64,000 bases of DNA, taken from positions 1 through 64,000 of the forward strand of contig NZ_JAKRRW010000015.1 in the NCBI RefSeq assembly GCF_026191635.1. The letters are read 5' to 3'. The position numbers and the translations under genes were made by a program. Each line of letters opens with the position of its first letter. Within the stretch, counting starts at the first letter, position 1. The notes under the pieces are model-generated. The model was not told where the DNA came from. It searched no databases and was given only the letters and a program-made list of their open reading frames with translations. Source of the stretch: Photobacterium obscurum (GTDB taxonomy: Bacteria; Pseudomonadota; Gammaproteobacteria; Enterobacterales; Vibrionaceae). This document shows, piece by piece, positions 19,121 through 29,857 of this stretch.

Positions 19121-19168
19121 ATACGGATATACGTTTGAATGTATAGAGCTACCTCCGTCTAGACGTCT
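19121..19168 (-). promoter_or_regulatory. MetJ operator (six tandem 8-bp met boxes)
   Basis: Read from 19168 on the minus strand, the sequence divides into AGACGTCT, AGACGGAG, GTAGCTCT, ATACATTC, AAACGTAT and ATCCGTAT. The met box consensus is AGACGTCT: the first unit is perfect, the fifth matches six of eight, and the second and sixth match five. The perfect unit touches the -10 hexamer of the metK promoter, so bound MetJ with S-adenosylmethionine would block transcription. Tandem, degenerate boxes of this kind are how MetJ operators are built. Confidence 0.8.
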
Positions 19169-19198
19169 ATAATACCTGCACAATAGGTTTGAAATCAA
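19169..19198 (-). promoter_or_regulatory. metK: Promoter of metK
   Basis: TTGATT (19198-19193) and TATTAT (19174-19169) stand 18 bases apart on the minus strand. The transcript would start inside the met box array, about 115 bases before the metK ATG. Confidence 0.6.
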
Positions 19199-19232
19199 CA
19201 CTGCAAATTGTATGGTAATAAGTTAATTGCAC

Positions 19233-19248
19233 AAGCAAACGATTACGT
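19233..19248 (+). promoter_or_regulatory. PurR-like operator 1 upstream of tkt
   Basis: AAGCAAACGATTACGT fits every conserved position of the E. coli PurR consensus ANGCAANCGNTTNCNT. It lies 198 bases before the tkt ATG and 35 bases behind the metK -35 hexamer, so it could affect either gene. A different LacI-family regulator is possible, since these recognise related CG-centred sites. Confidence 0.5.
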
Positions 19249-19318
19249 TTCAGGGGCTTAACCTCCTTTTGCGGCATTTCTTTCTATCCAGCTTATTGAA
19301 ATTGGAGTCATTTTCTTC

Positions 19319-19334
19319 AGGAAAACGTTTGCAG
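19319..19334 (-). promoter_or_regulatory. PurR-like operator 2 upstream of tkt
   Basis: On the minus strand CTGCAAACGTTTTCCT matches the PurR consensus except at the first base; its centre GCAAACGTTTTC is identical to the classical E. coli site. It is 112 bases before tkt and 86 bases from operator 1. Two sites suggest strong or looped repression. The whole 400-base metK-tkt gap is accounted for by this, operator 1 and the metK promoter. Confidence 0.55.
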
Positions 19335-19445
19335 TCGGGGGGCAGACTTTGCGACAATACCCGCCCGCCGAATCATGGTTAATTTGTTACGCCCTGGCGA
19401 GCAGATAGCCACCATAAATACAGTCTACGAATTTCTGGAGCAGAC

Positions 19446-21443
19446 ATGTCTTCACGTAAAGAACTTGCAAATGCAATCCGTGCCCTAAGCATGGACGGTG
19501 TTCAACAAGCTAACTCTGGCCACCCGGGCGCACCTATGGGTATGGCTGATATCGCTGAAGTACTGTGGCGCAGCCACATGAACCACAACCCACAAAACCC
19601 GCAGTGGGCTGATCGCGACCGTTTTGTCTTGTCGAACGGCCACGGTTCAATGCTTATTTATTCTCTGCTTCATCTGACAGGTTATGACCTGTCTATCGAC
19701 GATCTGAAAAACTTCCGCCAGCTACACTCAAAAACACCGGGTCACCCTGAGTACGGTTATGCACCGGGTGTTGAGACAACAACTGGCCCGCTAGGCCAGG
19801 GCATCACTAACGGTGTTGGTATGGCAATGGCTGAAAAAGCCCTTGCAGCTCAGTTCAACCGTGAAGGCCACGATATCGTTGACCACAACACTTACGTGTT
19901 CATGGGCGATGGCTGTCTGATGGAAGGTATCTCTCACGAAGCATGTTCCCTGGCTGGCACTCTGGGTCTGGGCAAGCTGATCGCATTCTGGGATGACAAC
20001 GGCATCTCTATCGACGGTGACGTTGAAGGCTGGTTCTCTGACGATACGCCGAAGCGTTTCGAAGCATACGGCTGGCACGTAATCCCTGCTGTTGACGGTC
20101 ACGATCCAGAAGCGATCAATGCCGCAATCGAAGCGGCGAAGGCAGAAACGGGCAAGCCAACACTGATTTGTACCAAGACGATCATCGGTTTTGGTTCGCC
20201 GAACAAAGCGGGCTCTCACGACTGTCACGGCGCACCGCTAGGTGCCGAAGAAATTGCAGCGGCTCGTGAATTCCTTGGCTGGAACCACGGTCCTTTCGAA
20301 ATTCCTGCTGATATTGCAGCAGAATGGGATGCAAAAGAAGCGGGTGCAGCAAAAGAAGCGGCATGGGACGAGAAGTTTGCAGCGTATGAAGCGGCTTACC
20401 CTGAGCTTGCTGCGGAATACAAACGTCGTGTAAACGGCGAGCTTCCTGCACAGTGGGAAGAAAAAGCCAATGCAATCATCGCTGATCTTCAGGCAAACCC
20501 TGCCAACATTGCATCACGTAAAGCGTCACAGAATGCGCTAGAGGCGTTCGGGGCAATGCTTCCTGAGTTTATGGGCGGCTCTGCTGACCTTGCTCCGTCT
20601 AACCTGACAATGTGGTCTGGTTCTAAATCTCTGACTGCTGAAGACTTTGCGGGCAACTACATCCACTACGGCGTACGTGAATTCGGTATGACGGCGATCA
20701 TGAACGGTATCGCCCTTCATGGTGGTTTTGTACCGTACGGTGCGACATTCCTAATGTTCATGGAGTACGCACGTAACGCGATGCGCATGGCTGCGCTGAT
20801 GAAAGTGCAGAACATCCAGGTTTACACTCACGACTCAATTGGTCTGGGTGAAGATGGCCCTACACACCAGCCGGTAGAGCAAATCGCGTCGCTACGCCTG
20901 ACTCCAAACATGAGCACATGGCGCCCATGTGACCAGGTTGAATCTGCAGTGGCTTGGAAATTTGCTATCGAACGCAAAGACGGCCCAACATCGTTAATCT
21001 TCTCGCGCCAGAATCTTGCGCAGCAAGCGCGTACTGAAGCGCAGGTTGCCGATATCGCCAAGGGTGGCTACATCCTGAAGGACTGTGAAGGCAAGCCAGA
21101 GCTAATCCTGATTGCAACCGGTTCTGAAGTTGAACTGGCAACCGAAGCCTATGCCCAGCTAACGGCTGAAGGTCGTAAGGTTCGTGTTGTTTCTATGCCG
21201 GCAACAGACGTATTCGACAAGCAAGATGCAGCGTACCGTGAAGCGGTACTACCATCAGACGTGACTGCACGTATTGCCGTTGAAGCGGGCATCGCTGATT
21301 TCTGGTACAAGTACGTTGGTTTCGACGGCCGTATCATCGGTATGACAACCTTTGGTGAATCTGCACCAGCAGGCGAGCTATTTAAGATGTTTGGCTTCAC
21401 GGTTGAAAACGTGGTTGAGACAGCCAAAGAGCTTCTTGCTTAA
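19446..21443 (+). CDS. tkt: Transketolase
   Basis: Thiamine-diphosphate enzyme of the non-oxidative pentose phosphate pathway, moving two-carbon units between sugar phosphates and thus linking glycolysis to ribose and erythrose phosphates. The 665-residue protein has [19 protein letters not shown] near the start, the TPP motif [20 protein letters not shown] ending in DDN near residue 183, [11 protein letters not shown], and [20 protein letters not shown] in the second half. GGAG precedes the ATG. It leads into epd-pgk-fbaA with a terminator after it. Two PurR-like sites stand upstream. Confidence 0.98.
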   Translation: MSSRKELANAIRALSMDGVQQANSGHPGAPMGMADIAEVLWRSHMNHNPQNPQWADRDRFVLSNGHGSMLIYSLLHLTGYDLSIDDLKNFRQLHSKTPGHPEYGYAPGVETTTGPLGQGITNGVGMAMAEKALAAQFNREGHDIVDHNTYVFMGDGCLMEGISHEACSLAGTLGLGKLIAFWDDNGISIDGDVEGWFSDDTPKRFEAYGWHVIPAVDGHDPEAINAAIEAAKAETGKPTLICTKTIIGFGSPNKAGSHDCHGAPLGAEEIAAAREFLGWNHGPFEIPADIAAEWDAKEAGAAKEAAWDEKFAAYEAAYPELAAEYKRRVNGELPAQWEEKANAIIADLQANPANIASRKASQNALEAFGAMLPEFMGGSADLAPSNLTMWSGSKSLTAEDFAGNYIHYGVREFGMTAIMNGIALHGGFVPYGATFLMFMEYARNAMRMAALMKVQNIQVYTHDSIGLGEDGPTHQPVEQIASLRLTPNMSTWRPCDQVESAVAWKFAIERKDGPTSLIFSRQNLAQQARTEAQVADIAKGGYILKDCEGKPELILIATGSEVELATEAYAQLTAEGRKVRVVSMPATDVFDKQDAAYREAVLPSDVTARIAVEAGIADFWYKYVGFDGRIIGMTTFGESAPAGELFKMFGFTVENVVETAKELLA

Positions 21444-21510
21444 GCCTTGTTAGGTAAACCATCAATAACCCGGAATCGATCTGTTCATTCATGATTTATT
21501 TCGGAGTATG

Positions 21511-21540
21511 AAAAAAAGGCCTCCTTGCGAGGCCTTTTTT
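21511..21540 (+). terminator. Terminator after tkt
   Basis: AAAAAAGGCCTC-CTTGC-GAGGCCTTTTTT is a twelve-pair stem with a T run. It isolates tkt from epd. The 282-base tkt-epd gap shows nothing else definite. Confidence 0.92.
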
Positions 21541-21725
21541 GTCTGAAATGCGACCTGTATCACTGATTGTTTCTTGGCCTCAATTGATGAGGAAAGCAAT
21601 GTTTTATGTGTATGGTGTTGATTTTAAGCGTTTTGTTTTCAACGAGTGATGATGGTCACAATTATGGTGATTCTGAGCTTGGCTTGGTATACACTAACGC
21701 GGCTTAATTAATTTGTAGCACGGAT

Positions 21726-22766
21726 ATGACACTAAAAGTCGCAATTAATGGATTCGGCCGTATTGGACGCAGCGTACTTCGCGCGTTGTATGAAAGCGGC
21801 AAACACCACCAAATCAAGGTCGTGGCAGTCAACGAATTGGCTGAGCCAGAAGCAATGGCTCACCTGTTGCAGTATGATACTAGCCATGGACGCTTTCATA
21901 AGCCTGTCACTCATGATCAGGAGCACCTGTTTATTGCCCATGAAAATGGCGAGCAGGACAGCATCCGAATTCTGCATCAGCCTGAAATACACCTACTGCC
22001 GTGGCAAGATCTTGATGTCGATATTGTACTCGACTGTACCGGTATCTATGGCTCTCGGGCTGACGGCGAGGCGCATATCAAAGCGGGCGCCCGCAAAGTG
22101 TTATTTTCCCATCCTGCTGCCAATGACATCGACAATACCATTATTTACGGTGTGAACCACGACTCGCTCCAACCTGAGCACTGCATTGTCTCTAGTGGTT
22201 CCTGTACTACCAACTGTATTGTCCCAGTGATCAAGGTATTGGATGACACCTTTGGTATCGAATCCGGCACCATTACCACCATACACTCGGCGATGAATGA
22301 CCAGCAGGTCATTGACGCCTACCACCCTGATTTACGTCGTACCCGCGCAGCCAGCCAGTCAATTATTCCGGTAGATACTAAACTCCATCTAGGTATCGGT
22401 CGTATTTTTCCGAAATTTTCTGACAAGTTTGAAGCTATATCTGTGCGCGTGCCGACAATTAACGTCACAGCGATGGATTTAAGTGTCACAGTTAAAACAA
22501 ATGTGAAAGTTAATGACGTAAATCAATCACTGGCAGAGGCTTCTCGTTGTACATTAACTAACATAGTTGATTACACCGAAGCACCACTTGTATCGATTGA
22601 CTTCAATCACGATCCCCATAGCGCGATTGTCGATGGCACTCAGACCCGTGTCAGTAACCAACACTTAATCAAGCTGTTGGTGTGGTGTGATAACGAATGG
22701 GGATTTGCTAACCGGATGCTAGATACCGCGTTGGCCATGCACGCAACCAGTGCAGAAAAAAAGTAG
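21726..22766 (+). CDS. epd: D-erythrose-4-phosphate dehydrogenase
   Basis: NAD-dependent oxidation of erythrose 4-phosphate to 4-phosphoerythronate, the entry to pyridoxal phosphate synthesis. The 346-residue protein is of the GAPDH family, with [18 protein letters not shown] and the catalytic Cys in [16 protein letters not shown] near residue 158. The segments [17 protein letters not shown] and [21 protein letters not shown] distinguish Epd from GapA. The epd-pgk-fbaA order is conserved in gammaproteobacteria. pdxJ, acting later in the same B6 pathway, is also in this window. Confidence 0.96.
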   Translation: MTLKVAINGFGRIGRSVLRALYESGKHHQIKVVAVNELAEPEAMAHLLQYDTSHGRFHKPVTHDQEHLFIAHENGEQDSIRILHQPEIHLLPWQDLDVDIVLDCTGIYGSRADGEAHIKAGARKVLFSHPAANDIDNTIIYGVNHDSLQPEHCIVSSGSCTTNCIVPVIKVLDDTFGIESGTITTIHSAMNDQQVIDAYHPDLRRTRAASQSIIPVDTKLHLGIGRIFPKFSDKFEAISVRVPTINVTAMDLSVTVKTNVKVNDVNQSLAEASRCTLTNIVDYTEAPLVSIDFNHDPHSAIVDGTQTRVSNQHLIKLLVWCDNEWGFANRMLDTALAMHATSAEKK

Positions 22767-22842
22767 GAATTATAGAGCTTGGCAGTGACGCTGGGCTGAC
22801 AAAACTTTGATTTTAAATTAATTATTGTTGAGAGGACAAACC

Positions 22843-24006
22843 ATGTCTGTAATCAAGATGACTGACCTGGAACTAGCAGGTAAACGCGTATTCATTCGTG
22901 CTGACCTAAACGTACCAGTAAAAGACGGTAAAGTAACATCAGATGCACGTATTCTTGCATCTCTGCCAACTATCAAGCACTGCCTAGAAGCTGGCGCGAA
23001 AGTAATGGTTACTTCTCACCTAGGTCGTCCTACTGAAGGCGAATATGCAGAAGAGTTCTCTCTAGCTCCTGTTGTTAACTACCTAAACGACGCACTAGAC
23101 TGCGAAGTTAAGCTAGCTAAAGATTACCTAGATGGCCTAGAGCTAAACGCTGGTGAGCTTGTTGTTCTTGAAAATGTTCGCTTCAACAAAGGCGAGAAGA
23201 AGAACGAAGAAGAGCTATCTAAGAAATACGCTGCACTATGTGACATCTTTGTGATGGACGCATTCGGTACAGCTCACCGTGCACAGGCATCGACTCACGG
23301 TGTTGGCATGAACGCACCAATCGCATGTGCTGGTCCTCTACTAGCGGCTGAGCTAGAAGCACTAGGCAAAGCAATGGACAACCCAGAGCGTCCACTTGTT
23401 GCAATCGTTGGTGGTTCAAAAGTTTCAACTAAACTGACTGTACTTGAGTCGCTATCTAAAGTCGCTGACCAGCTGGTTGTTGGTGGTGGTATCGCAAACA
23501 CATTCATTGCTGCAGAAGGCCACAATGTTGGTAAATCTCTGTACGAAGCAGACCTAGTTGAAACTGCTCAAAAACTAATGAAAGAGTGTTCTATCCCAGT
23601 AGCAACTGATGTTGCATGTGCTAAAGCATTCGACGAAAACGCAGAAGCTGAAATCAAGAACGTTGCTGACGTTCAAGACGACGACATGATCTTCGACCTA
23701 GGTCCAGATTCAACTGCAGCTCTTGCCGAAATCATTGGCAACGCGAAAACTATTCTTTGGAATGGTCCAGTAGGCGTATTCGAATTCAAAAACTTCGAAG
23801 CGGGTACTGCAGGCATCTCTAAAGCAATCGCTGAATCTGCAGGCTTCTCTGTAGCTGGCGGTGGTGACACGCTAGCGGCTATCGACAAGTTCGGTATCAA
23901 AGCTGACGTTTCTTACATCTCTACTGGTGGCGGTGCATTCCTTGAGTTCGTTGAAGGTAAGGTACTACCAGCCGTTGCTATGCTAGAAGAGCGTGCAAAA
24001 GCGTAA
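22843..24006 (+). CDS. pgk: Phosphoglycerate kinase
   Basis: Transfers phosphate from 1,3-bisphosphoglycerate to ADP in glycolysis. The 387-residue protein has [49 protein letters not shown] and the C-terminal [13 protein letters not shown]. The ATG at 22843 follows AGAGGACAAACC; upstream TTG is in the leader. The codon choice is strongly biased (Leu CTA, Thr ACT/ACA, Val GTT/GTA), as in fbaA, and unlike epd next door, which indicates very high expression. Confidence 0.98.
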   Translation: MSVIKMTDLELAGKRVFIRADLNVPVKDGKVTSDARILASLPTIKHCLEAGAKVMVTSHLGRPTEGEYAEEFSLAPVVNYLNDALDCEVKLAKDYLDGLELNAGELVVLENVRFNKGEKKNEEELSKKYAALCDIFVMDAFGTAHRAQASTHGVGMNAPIACAGPLLAAELEALGKAMDNPERPLVAIVGGSKVSTKLTVLESLSKVADQLVVGGGIANTFIAAEGHNVGKSLYEADLVETAQKLMKECSIPVATDVACAKAFDENAEAEIKNVADVQDDDMIFDLGPDSTAALAEIIGNAKTILWNGPVGVFEFKNFEAGTAGISKAIAESAGFSVAGGGDTLAAIDKFGIKADVSYISTGGGAFLEFVEGKVLPAVAMLEERAKA

Positions 24007-24015
24007 TTAATTTTG

Positions 24016-24036
24016 GGCGGGAGCGTCGCTCCCGCC
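24016..24036 (+). other. GC-rich hairpin between pgk and fbaA
   Basis: GGCGGGAGC-GTC-GCTCCCGCC is a nine-pair stem ten bases past the pgk stop, followed by TATAAACG rather than a T run. It probably marks the 3' end of a processed or attenuated pgk message instead of full termination. Confidence 0.55.
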
Positions 24037-24084
24037 TATAAACGATTGTGAATTAGATCAAGTTTTTATAGAATACTGGTCCAG

Positions 24085-24100
24085 TAGCAAACGTTTGCAA
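24085..24100 (+). promoter_or_regulatory. PurR-like operator upstream of fbaA
   Basis: The palindrome GCAAACGTTTGC (24087-24098) is the exact core of the PurR operator, with only the outermost bases deviating. Its centre is about 53 bases before the fbaA ATG. Other LacI-family regulators with CG-centred sites remain possible. Confidence 0.5.
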
Positions 24101-24145
24101 AGATTTATATTTAATACAGACAACAAGGTAAATAGGACTATTGTT

Positions 24146-25222
<1,077 letters not shown>

Positions 25223-25261
25223 TTTAGACAGTTTGTCTTGCGCGTAGGCGCTAAGCATATT

Positions 25262-25288
25262 AAAAGCCCGCTTCTAGCGGGCTTTTTT
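25262..25288 (+). terminator. Terminator after fbaA
   Basis: AAAAGCCCGC-TTCTA-GCGGGCTTTTTT is a ten-pair stem with a T run, 40 bases past the fbaA stop. Confidence 0.92.
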
Positions 25289-25437
25289 ATATTTGTAGGA
25301 AAGAGACGTCATGAAGAAGTGGAAGCGAATTAACTGATAATGCACAGCAAATCATAAAATCGCTGTTATAGTAACCGACTGGTGGCGTACAAATTTTAAT
25401 AATTAGGCTAGTTAGCATAAATAAAGAGAGAGTAAAG

Positions 25438-26322
25438 ATGAGTGAGAGTGTAGCCGACAAGGTAGTCGATACTATTACTGACAATGAGTTAACCACTGGC
25501 GTATTGAATGCCAGTACTTGGGTGGCAGATAACCAAGATCTACTAATTCAATATGCTGTTAACCTTGTTTCAGCACTATTGATCCTATTCATTGGTAACA
25601 TGATCGTAAAAGGCATTGCCAATGGCGTCGCGAAGGTGCTGCGCAAGAAAGATATGGATGAGGCGGTTGTCGAGTTCCTTCACTCGCTCGTTCGTTACCT
25701 GCTATTTGTCATCGTACTGATTGCCGCTTTGGGCCGCCTTGGTGTACAGACGGCTTCTGTGGTTGCAGTGATCGGTGCCGCTGGTCTTGCTGTCGGTTTG
25801 GCGCTTCAGGGCTCGCTGTCGAACTTTGCTGCGGGTGTATTGATTGTTAGCTTCCGTCCATTTAAGTCTGGTGATTATGTGGAAATTGGTGGTGTTGCGG
25901 GTTCTGTAGAATCAATCCAGATTTTCTCAACAGTACTAAAAACACCAGATAATAAAATGGTGGTGGTGCCAAATGGCTCGGTGATTGGTGGAGCAATTAC
26001 CAACTATTCCCGCCATGCTACCCGTCGTATCGATTACGTGATCGGTGTGTCTTACGATGCGGATCTAAAGAAAACCAAAGAAGTACTCACCCGTGTGGTC
26101 AATGCCGAGTCACGTGTGCTTAAAGATCCTGAGCCAACGATTGGTGTTGTGGCACTGGCTGACTCTTCGGTGAATTTTGTGGTTCGTCCATGGGTGAAAA
26201 CGGAAGATTACTGGGGCGTTTACTTTGATTTGCTGCAGGCGATCAAAGAAGAGCTGGACAAAGAAAATATTGGGATTCCGTACCCGCAAATGGATGTTCA
26301 TCTGAATAAGCTGGAAAGCTGA
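25438..26322 (+). CDS. mscS: Small-conductance mechanosensitive channel MscS
   Basis: A heptameric inner-membrane channel that opens under membrane tension and releases solutes on hypo-osmotic shock. The 294-residue protein has three transmembrane helices (about residues 35-60, 75-100, 105-135). The pore helix keeps the Gly/Ala packing pattern in VIGAAGLAVGLALQGSLSNFAAG. The cytoplasmic beta and alpha/beta domains follow (FKSGDYVEIGGVAGSVE; VVVPNGSVIGGAITNYS). A good ribosome site (AGAGAG) precedes the ATG. fbaA-mscS adjacency is as in E. coli. Confidence 0.96.
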   Translation: MSESVADKVVDTITDNELTTGVLNASTWVADNQDLLIQYAVNLVSALLILFIGNMIVKGIANGVAKVLRKKDMDEAVVEFLHSLVRYLLFVIVLIAALGRLGVQTASVVAVIGAAGLAVGLALQGSLSNFAAGVLIVSFRPFKSGDYVEIGGVAGSVESIQIFSTVLKTPDNKMVVVPNGSVIGGAITNYSRHATRRIDYVIGVSYDADLKKTKEVLTRVVNAESRVLKDPEPTIGVVALADSSVNFVVRPWVKTEDYWGVYFDLLQAIKEELDKENIGIPYPQMDVHLNKLES

Positions 26323-26347
26323 TTTCTGCTGAGTATATGGAATTATC

Positions 26348-26375
26348 AAAATGGAGCCAATCGGCTCCATTTTTT
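26348..26375 (+). terminator. Terminator after mscS
   Basis: AAAATGGAGCC-AATC-GGCTCCATTTTTT forms a ten-pair stem with a T run, 26 bases past the mscS stop and just before a MITE-like element. Confidence 0.9.
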
Positions 26376-26406
26376 ATGCCAGCTCTATTCCTGAACAGCG
26401 GCTTTA

Positions 26407-26669
26407 TATCAAACTGAATAATTATCTGGCCTATCAGCGAGCTTGAAAAGGTTCAGATACAAGGCGCTTGATTGTAGGTATATTCATATCCTCCAAAATC
26501 GAGCAACACCGTAGCTGAGCCTTTGCAATTCGCCCTTTGGGAGCGTGCCAGCCGCTCGAGATCTGCCCCAAATTGCTTTGATGTAGAGCCACTATATCTT
26601 CATCAATTTGGATTGCTTTCAATCGGCTGGCATCGCTCTGATTGGCTCAGATAATTGTTCAGTTTGGTA
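26407..26669. mobile_element. 263-bp MITE-like element overlapping a coding end
   Basis: The left end begins TATCAAACTGAATAATTATC. The right end, on the other strand, begins TACCAAACTGAACAATTATC. The inverted ends agree at 18 of the first 20 bases and similarity continues for a further dozen. TTA flanks both ends (26404-26406 and 26670-26672), the same duplication as the element at 14214, which also starts TACCAA. It encodes no transposase; the 62-codon open frame inside (26434-26622) has no family resemblance. The right end forms the last 21 or so codons and stop of the neighbouring YbaK-family gene. Confidence 0.75.
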
Positions 26670-27163
26670 TTAGTCGGCAGCGGGATCACTTTGTTGGGCA
26701 GTGCTGCCAATAAGCTATCGAGCTGATTGGTGGCAAAGGCAAAGGTGAACTCAGGCTTGCCGGGGGTGAACATTAGCTCGGCATGTTCATAGAGGATAGG
26801 GTCAACCAGCAAGGTTATGTTCTCCGGTAACCCGAATGGGCACACAGCACCCGGCGCACAGCCGATGGCTGTGATCATCTCTTCGTGGCTGCATACCGAT
26901 ACCCGTTTGCCCAATACCTGTTTGACCAGCTTGCTGTCCAAGCGGCTGTCACGGTGGGTCAGGAGCAGACAGTGGCCCCCGCCTTTGATTTTCATAAACA
27001 GGCTTTTGGTCGGAGCCGCGCTCCAGCCGAGCTCTTCGGCAATTCTGGCATCCGTCTCGAAATCAAGGATCGGCTCGTGCTGCCACTTCTGATATTCGAC
27101 CCCTGTTTGGCTAAATAGGGCAAGGTTCTTAAGATAAATCGCTTCTAACTGATCAGGCTGCAT
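26603..27163 (-). CDS. YbaK/ProX-family aminoacyl-tRNA deacylase
   Basis: A 186-residue stand-alone editing-domain protein related to ProXp/PrdX, which hydrolyse mischarged tRNAs such as Ala-tRNA(Pro). It has the family's LFMKIKGGGHCLLL strand, RLDSKLVKQVLGKRVSVCS, and the GAVCPFGL loop. The exact substrate cannot be read. Its C-terminus, from about LPTNT onward (KLNNYLSQSERCQPIESNPN), and its stop codon are encoded by the inverted end of a MITE-like element, so the original terminus has been replaced. Its start overlaps the argO end by 11 bases, so it is translated from the argO message. Confidence 0.85.
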   Translation of the reverse strand: MQPDQLEAIYLKNLALFSQTGVEYQKWQHEPILDFETDARIAEELGWSAAPTKSLFMKIKGGGHCLLLTHRDSRLDSKLVKQVLGKRVSVCSHEEMITAIGCAPGAVCPFGLPENITLLVDPILYEHAELMFTPGKPEFTFAFATNQLDSLLAALPNKVIPLPTNTKLNNYLSQSERCQPIESNPN

Positions 27164-27785
27164 ATTGAGTCCATAGTCCTTTTGCTAAATGGCTGGCAAT
27201 GAAAAACATCATAGCGGCAACGGCAAGGTCGATACCACGCTTTACCTTCGGTTTTGACAATGTCGGTCCTAGCTTGGCGGCCCCGATGGACAGGGTATAG
27301 AACCAGACGAAGGAGGCCATAATAGTACCGATTGCAAAAGCGACACGGTCATGCCCTTCAAACTGGCCGCCAATAGAGCCAAGGATAACCACAGTATCTA
27401 AATACATATGCGGGTTTAGCACGGTAACGGCCAGGGCACCAAGGATCACGGCTCGACGGCCGCGGGCGAGCACCTGCTTTCGCTGTTCTTCTTCCTGCAC
27501 CGGACGCAGGGCGCTGCTCAGTGACAGTGAGCCGTAGAAAAGCAGGAACAGTACACCGCCGACAGTGACACTGAGCAGCAAGGTTTCATTGCTGGATAAC
27601 AGGGCTCCGCCACCGAAGATCCCCAGGCTGATAAACAGGGTATCGAGCATACTACAGATGGTTGCCGTGGTTAGGTGGTGGTTACGTTTAATACCTTGAT
27701 TTAATACATAGGCATTCTGCGCACCGATCGGAATGATCATACTGGCCCCTAAGCCAAACCCTTGTAAGAGTGCCCAAATACTCAT
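27153..27785 (-). CDS. argO: LysE/ArgO family amino acid exporter
   Basis: An inner-membrane exporter of basic amino acids (arginine, and lysine or canavanine) of the LysE superfamily. The 210-residue protein has about six hydrophobic helices and the family start GLGASMIIPIGAQNAYVL, followed by LNPHMYLDTVVILGSIG. It is divergent from argP, whose product activates argO in E. coli; here the 145-base gap is where ArgP would bind. AAGGAAAG precedes the ATG. Confidence 0.92.
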   Translation of the reverse strand: MSIWALLQGFGLGASMIIPIGAQNAYVLNQGIKRNHHLTTATICSMLDTLFISLGIFGGGALLSSNETLLLSVTVGGVLFLLFYGSLSLSSALRPVQEEEQRKQVLARGRRAVILGALAVTVLNPHMYLDTVVILGSIGGQFEGHDRVAFAIGTIMASFVWFYTLSIGAAKLGPTLSKPKVKRGIDLAVAAMMFFIASHLAKGLWTQYAA

Positions 27786-27930
27786 CGCTACTGCTTTCCT
27801 TTATCATTTTGAAATTTATGGATTTAACTGATGGCGCAAGCTTACTCTCGAGGGTAGGATTAAGTACAACTAATAAAATTTATCTATTATTAGTTTCTCT
27901 AATGATGTTGGGTTGTGTGCAGGAGTAGGT

Positions 27931-28827
27931 ATGCGAGGGTTGGATTATCGTTGGATTGAAGCGTTGGATGCGGTGATATCACAACGCGGTTTTGAGCGAG
28001 CCGCAGAGCATTTATGCATTACCCAGTCGGCGGTTTCACAGCGGATCAAACAGCTGGAAAAATTGATGGCGCAGCCTATGCTGGTACGGGAGCAACCGCC
28101 AAGGCCGACATCAGCCGGGCAAAAGCTGCTTGGCCTCTACCGTCGGGTTCGCCTGCTGGAACAAGAGCTGTTGCCGGAAATTACCCCGGATGACAGCAGC
28201 CAGCCGTTGTCGGTATCATTGGCAACCAACGCAGATAGTTTGGCCACTTGGTTATTACCGGCATTAAGCCCGCTGCTCAAATCGCGCCGGATCGAACTTA
28301 ACTTGCTCGTAGAGGACGAAGCCCGCACGTTAGATAAGTTACGCAGCGGTGAAGTGGTAGGGGCTATCAGTATGGATGCCACACCGATGCCGGGATGTGT
28401 GGCGGATTATTTGGGGCGGGTCGATTTTCTTTGTGTAGCAAGCCCGGACTTTGCCGAAAAATATTTTGCCGGCGGGGTGACACGTGACAGTCTGCTGGCG
28501 GCGCCCGGGGTGGCATTCGATCAACATGATGATATGCACGAGCTATTTGTGCAGCAGCACTTCAACTTGCCACTGGGGAGCGTGATGAAACATACGGTCA
28601 GATCGTCTGAGGCATTTGTCCGAATTGCCATGGAAGGGATTGCTTACTGTCTGATCCCACGGGTACAGATCCAAGATGAGTTGGCCAGCGGCGAGCTGAT
28701 AAATGTAACCCCGGAGATTTTCCTGACCCGCAGGATGTACTGGCATCATTGGGCACTGGAAAGCGGAGTGCTGACGGAGTTGTCGCAACGGCTTACTCAG
28801 CATGCCCGCAAGGTCTTGCCGCAATAA
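27931..28827 (+). CDS. argP: LysR-type regulator ArgP (IciA)
   Basis: LysR-type regulator that responds to arginine and lysine and controls argO and lysine-related genes. The 298-residue protein (E. coli ArgP 297) has the N-terminal winged helix, with [25 protein letters not shown] near residues 27-50, and the effector domain. The ATG at 27931, behind AGGAGTAGGT, gives the family start [15 protein letters not shown]. In E. coli argP and argO run in the same direction; here they are divergent, which gives a shared regulatory region. Confidence 0.94.
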   Translation: MRGLDYRWIEALDAVISQRGFERAAEHLCITQSAVSQRIKQLEKLMAQPMLVREQPPRPTSAGQKLLGLYRRVRLLEQELLPEITPDDSSQPLSVSLATNADSLATWLLPALSPLLKSRRIELNLLVEDEARTLDKLRSGEVVGAISMDATPMPGCVADYLGRVDFLCVASPDFAEKYFAGGVTRDSLLAAPGVAFDQHDDMHELFVQQHFNLPLGSVMKHTVRSSEAFVRIAMEGIAYCLIPRVQIQDELASGELINVTPEIFLTRRMYWHHWALESGVLTELSQRLTQHARKVLPQ

Positions 28828-28984
28828 TTGAGTATCACCTAGCCCATGCTTCGATTGATGTTGATACCCCGCTCAATAAAACAATGTGCAAAATATTTTT
28901 TAATTTAGGGATAATTTGCGAAACCTTGTTGTCGAAGAGAGACCAACCGATAAACGAGACGGTACAACCAATTAGGATAGCCAT

Positions 28985-29683
28985 ATGAAAAAGCAACTAT
29001 TAGCAGCGGTATTAGGATTCAGTACACTGAGTTTTGCCGGAGCGGCAGTAGCCAATGTGACCGTGCCTCATCTTGAAACCACCGGTAGTGGTGAGGTGAC
29101 TGCTCAGCCTGATATGGCGGTCTTCTCGGTGGCCGTCGAAGAGACACGTCCGACGGCGAAAGAGGCTAAGAAGGCGGTAGATAAAGCCGTTACGGCCTTT
29201 GTTGAGCGTTTGCAGGCAAAAGGGATCGAGCGTACTAATATCCAGAGCGCCAATATCAGTCTGCAGCCGCAATACCATTACCCTAAAGATAAGAAGCCTG
29301 AGCTGGTAGGCTATCGCGCCAACCGTCATATCACAGTGACGGTGAAGGATCTGGAGCAGTTGAACTCCTACCTGGATAGTGCACTGGGTGACGGAATCAA
29401 CCGGATCAACAATATCGAGCTCAAAGTTAGCAATGAAGATGAGTATATCGAGCAGGCACGACAGGCCGCGATCAAAGATGCAATGGTGAAAGCCGAATCA
29501 TTGGCAAAAGGCTTTGGCGAGAAGATCGACGGGGTATGGCGCATTACCTACCAGGCCGCTAGCCCACGTCCGATGATGATGCGTATGGCGATGGATGCCG
29601 CACCAGAAACGTCAGCGACCTACCAAGATACGCAGATCACGATCCGCGATCGGGTTGAGGTAGTGTTTAAGCTTGAGGAGTAG
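28985..29683 (+). CDS. yggE: SIMPL domain (DUF541) protein YggE
   Basis: A 232-residue periplasmic protein with a signal peptide ending FAGAAVAN and one SIMPL domain (LETTGSGEVTAQPDMAVFSVAV; ISLQPQYHYPKDKKPELVGYRA). E. coli YggE lowers oxidative stress by an unknown mechanism. The ribosome site is AGGATAG. In E. coli yggE lies between argO and argP; here it follows argP in the same neighbourhood. Confidence 0.92.
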   Translation: MKKQLLAAVLGFSTLSFAGAAVANVTVPHLETTGSGEVTAQPDMAVFSVAVEETRPTAKEAKKAVDKAVTAFVERLQAKGIERTNIQSANISLQPQYHYPKDKKPELVGYRANRHITVTVKDLEQLNSYLDSALGDGINRINNIELKVSNEDEYIEQARQAAIKDAMVKAESLAKGFGEKIDGVWRITYQAASPRPMMMRMAMDAAPETSATYQDTQITIRDRVEVVFKLEE

Positions 29684-29686
29684 CTA

Positions 29687-29783
29687 GATCCTAGAATCTG
29701 GAACCGAGTTCCTAGAGGTAGAGCAAGATCTTGACAGAATCGTGAGGTTGTTGAAATCTTCTTGTAGGAACTAGGAACTAGGA
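29687..29783. repeat. CTAG-rich intergenic repeat after yggE
   Basis: The left end has CTAGATCCTAGAATCTGG and GAGTTCCTAGAGG; the right end has AGGAACTAGGAACTAGGAGC. The middle AGAGCAAGATCTTGAC...GTGAGG...TTGAA lines up with the middle of the element at 44735 (AGAGCAAGAGCTTGAC...ATGAGG...TTGAA). Both copies sit between a plus-strand gene end and a terminator, at a convergent junction. Confidence 0.7.
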
Positions 29784-29790
29784 GCCCAAA

Positions 29791-29821
29791 CGAAAAGGAG
29801 AGCCGATGCTCTCCTTTTTCG
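29791..29821. terminator. Bidirectional terminator between yggE and serA
   Basis: CGAAAAGGAGAGC-CGAT-GCTCTCCTTTTTCG is a thirteen-pair stem with T-rich tails on both strands. Its stem is nearly identical to the terminator at 56056. Confidence 0.9.
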
Positions 29822-29857
29822 TATCCGAAACTAGGATTTCGATTTAATTATGTGTGA

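Noticed and set aside
21600..21660. Possible PurR-like site before epd (AAGCGTTTTGTTTTC)
   Set aside because: Only about half of the conserved positions fit, far weaker than those at tkt, fbaA and rpiA.
26434..26622. 62-codon open frame on the minus strand
   Set aside because: It lies wholly inside the 263-bp MITE-like element, overlaps the end of the deacylase gene and resembles no family by eye; treated as part of the element.
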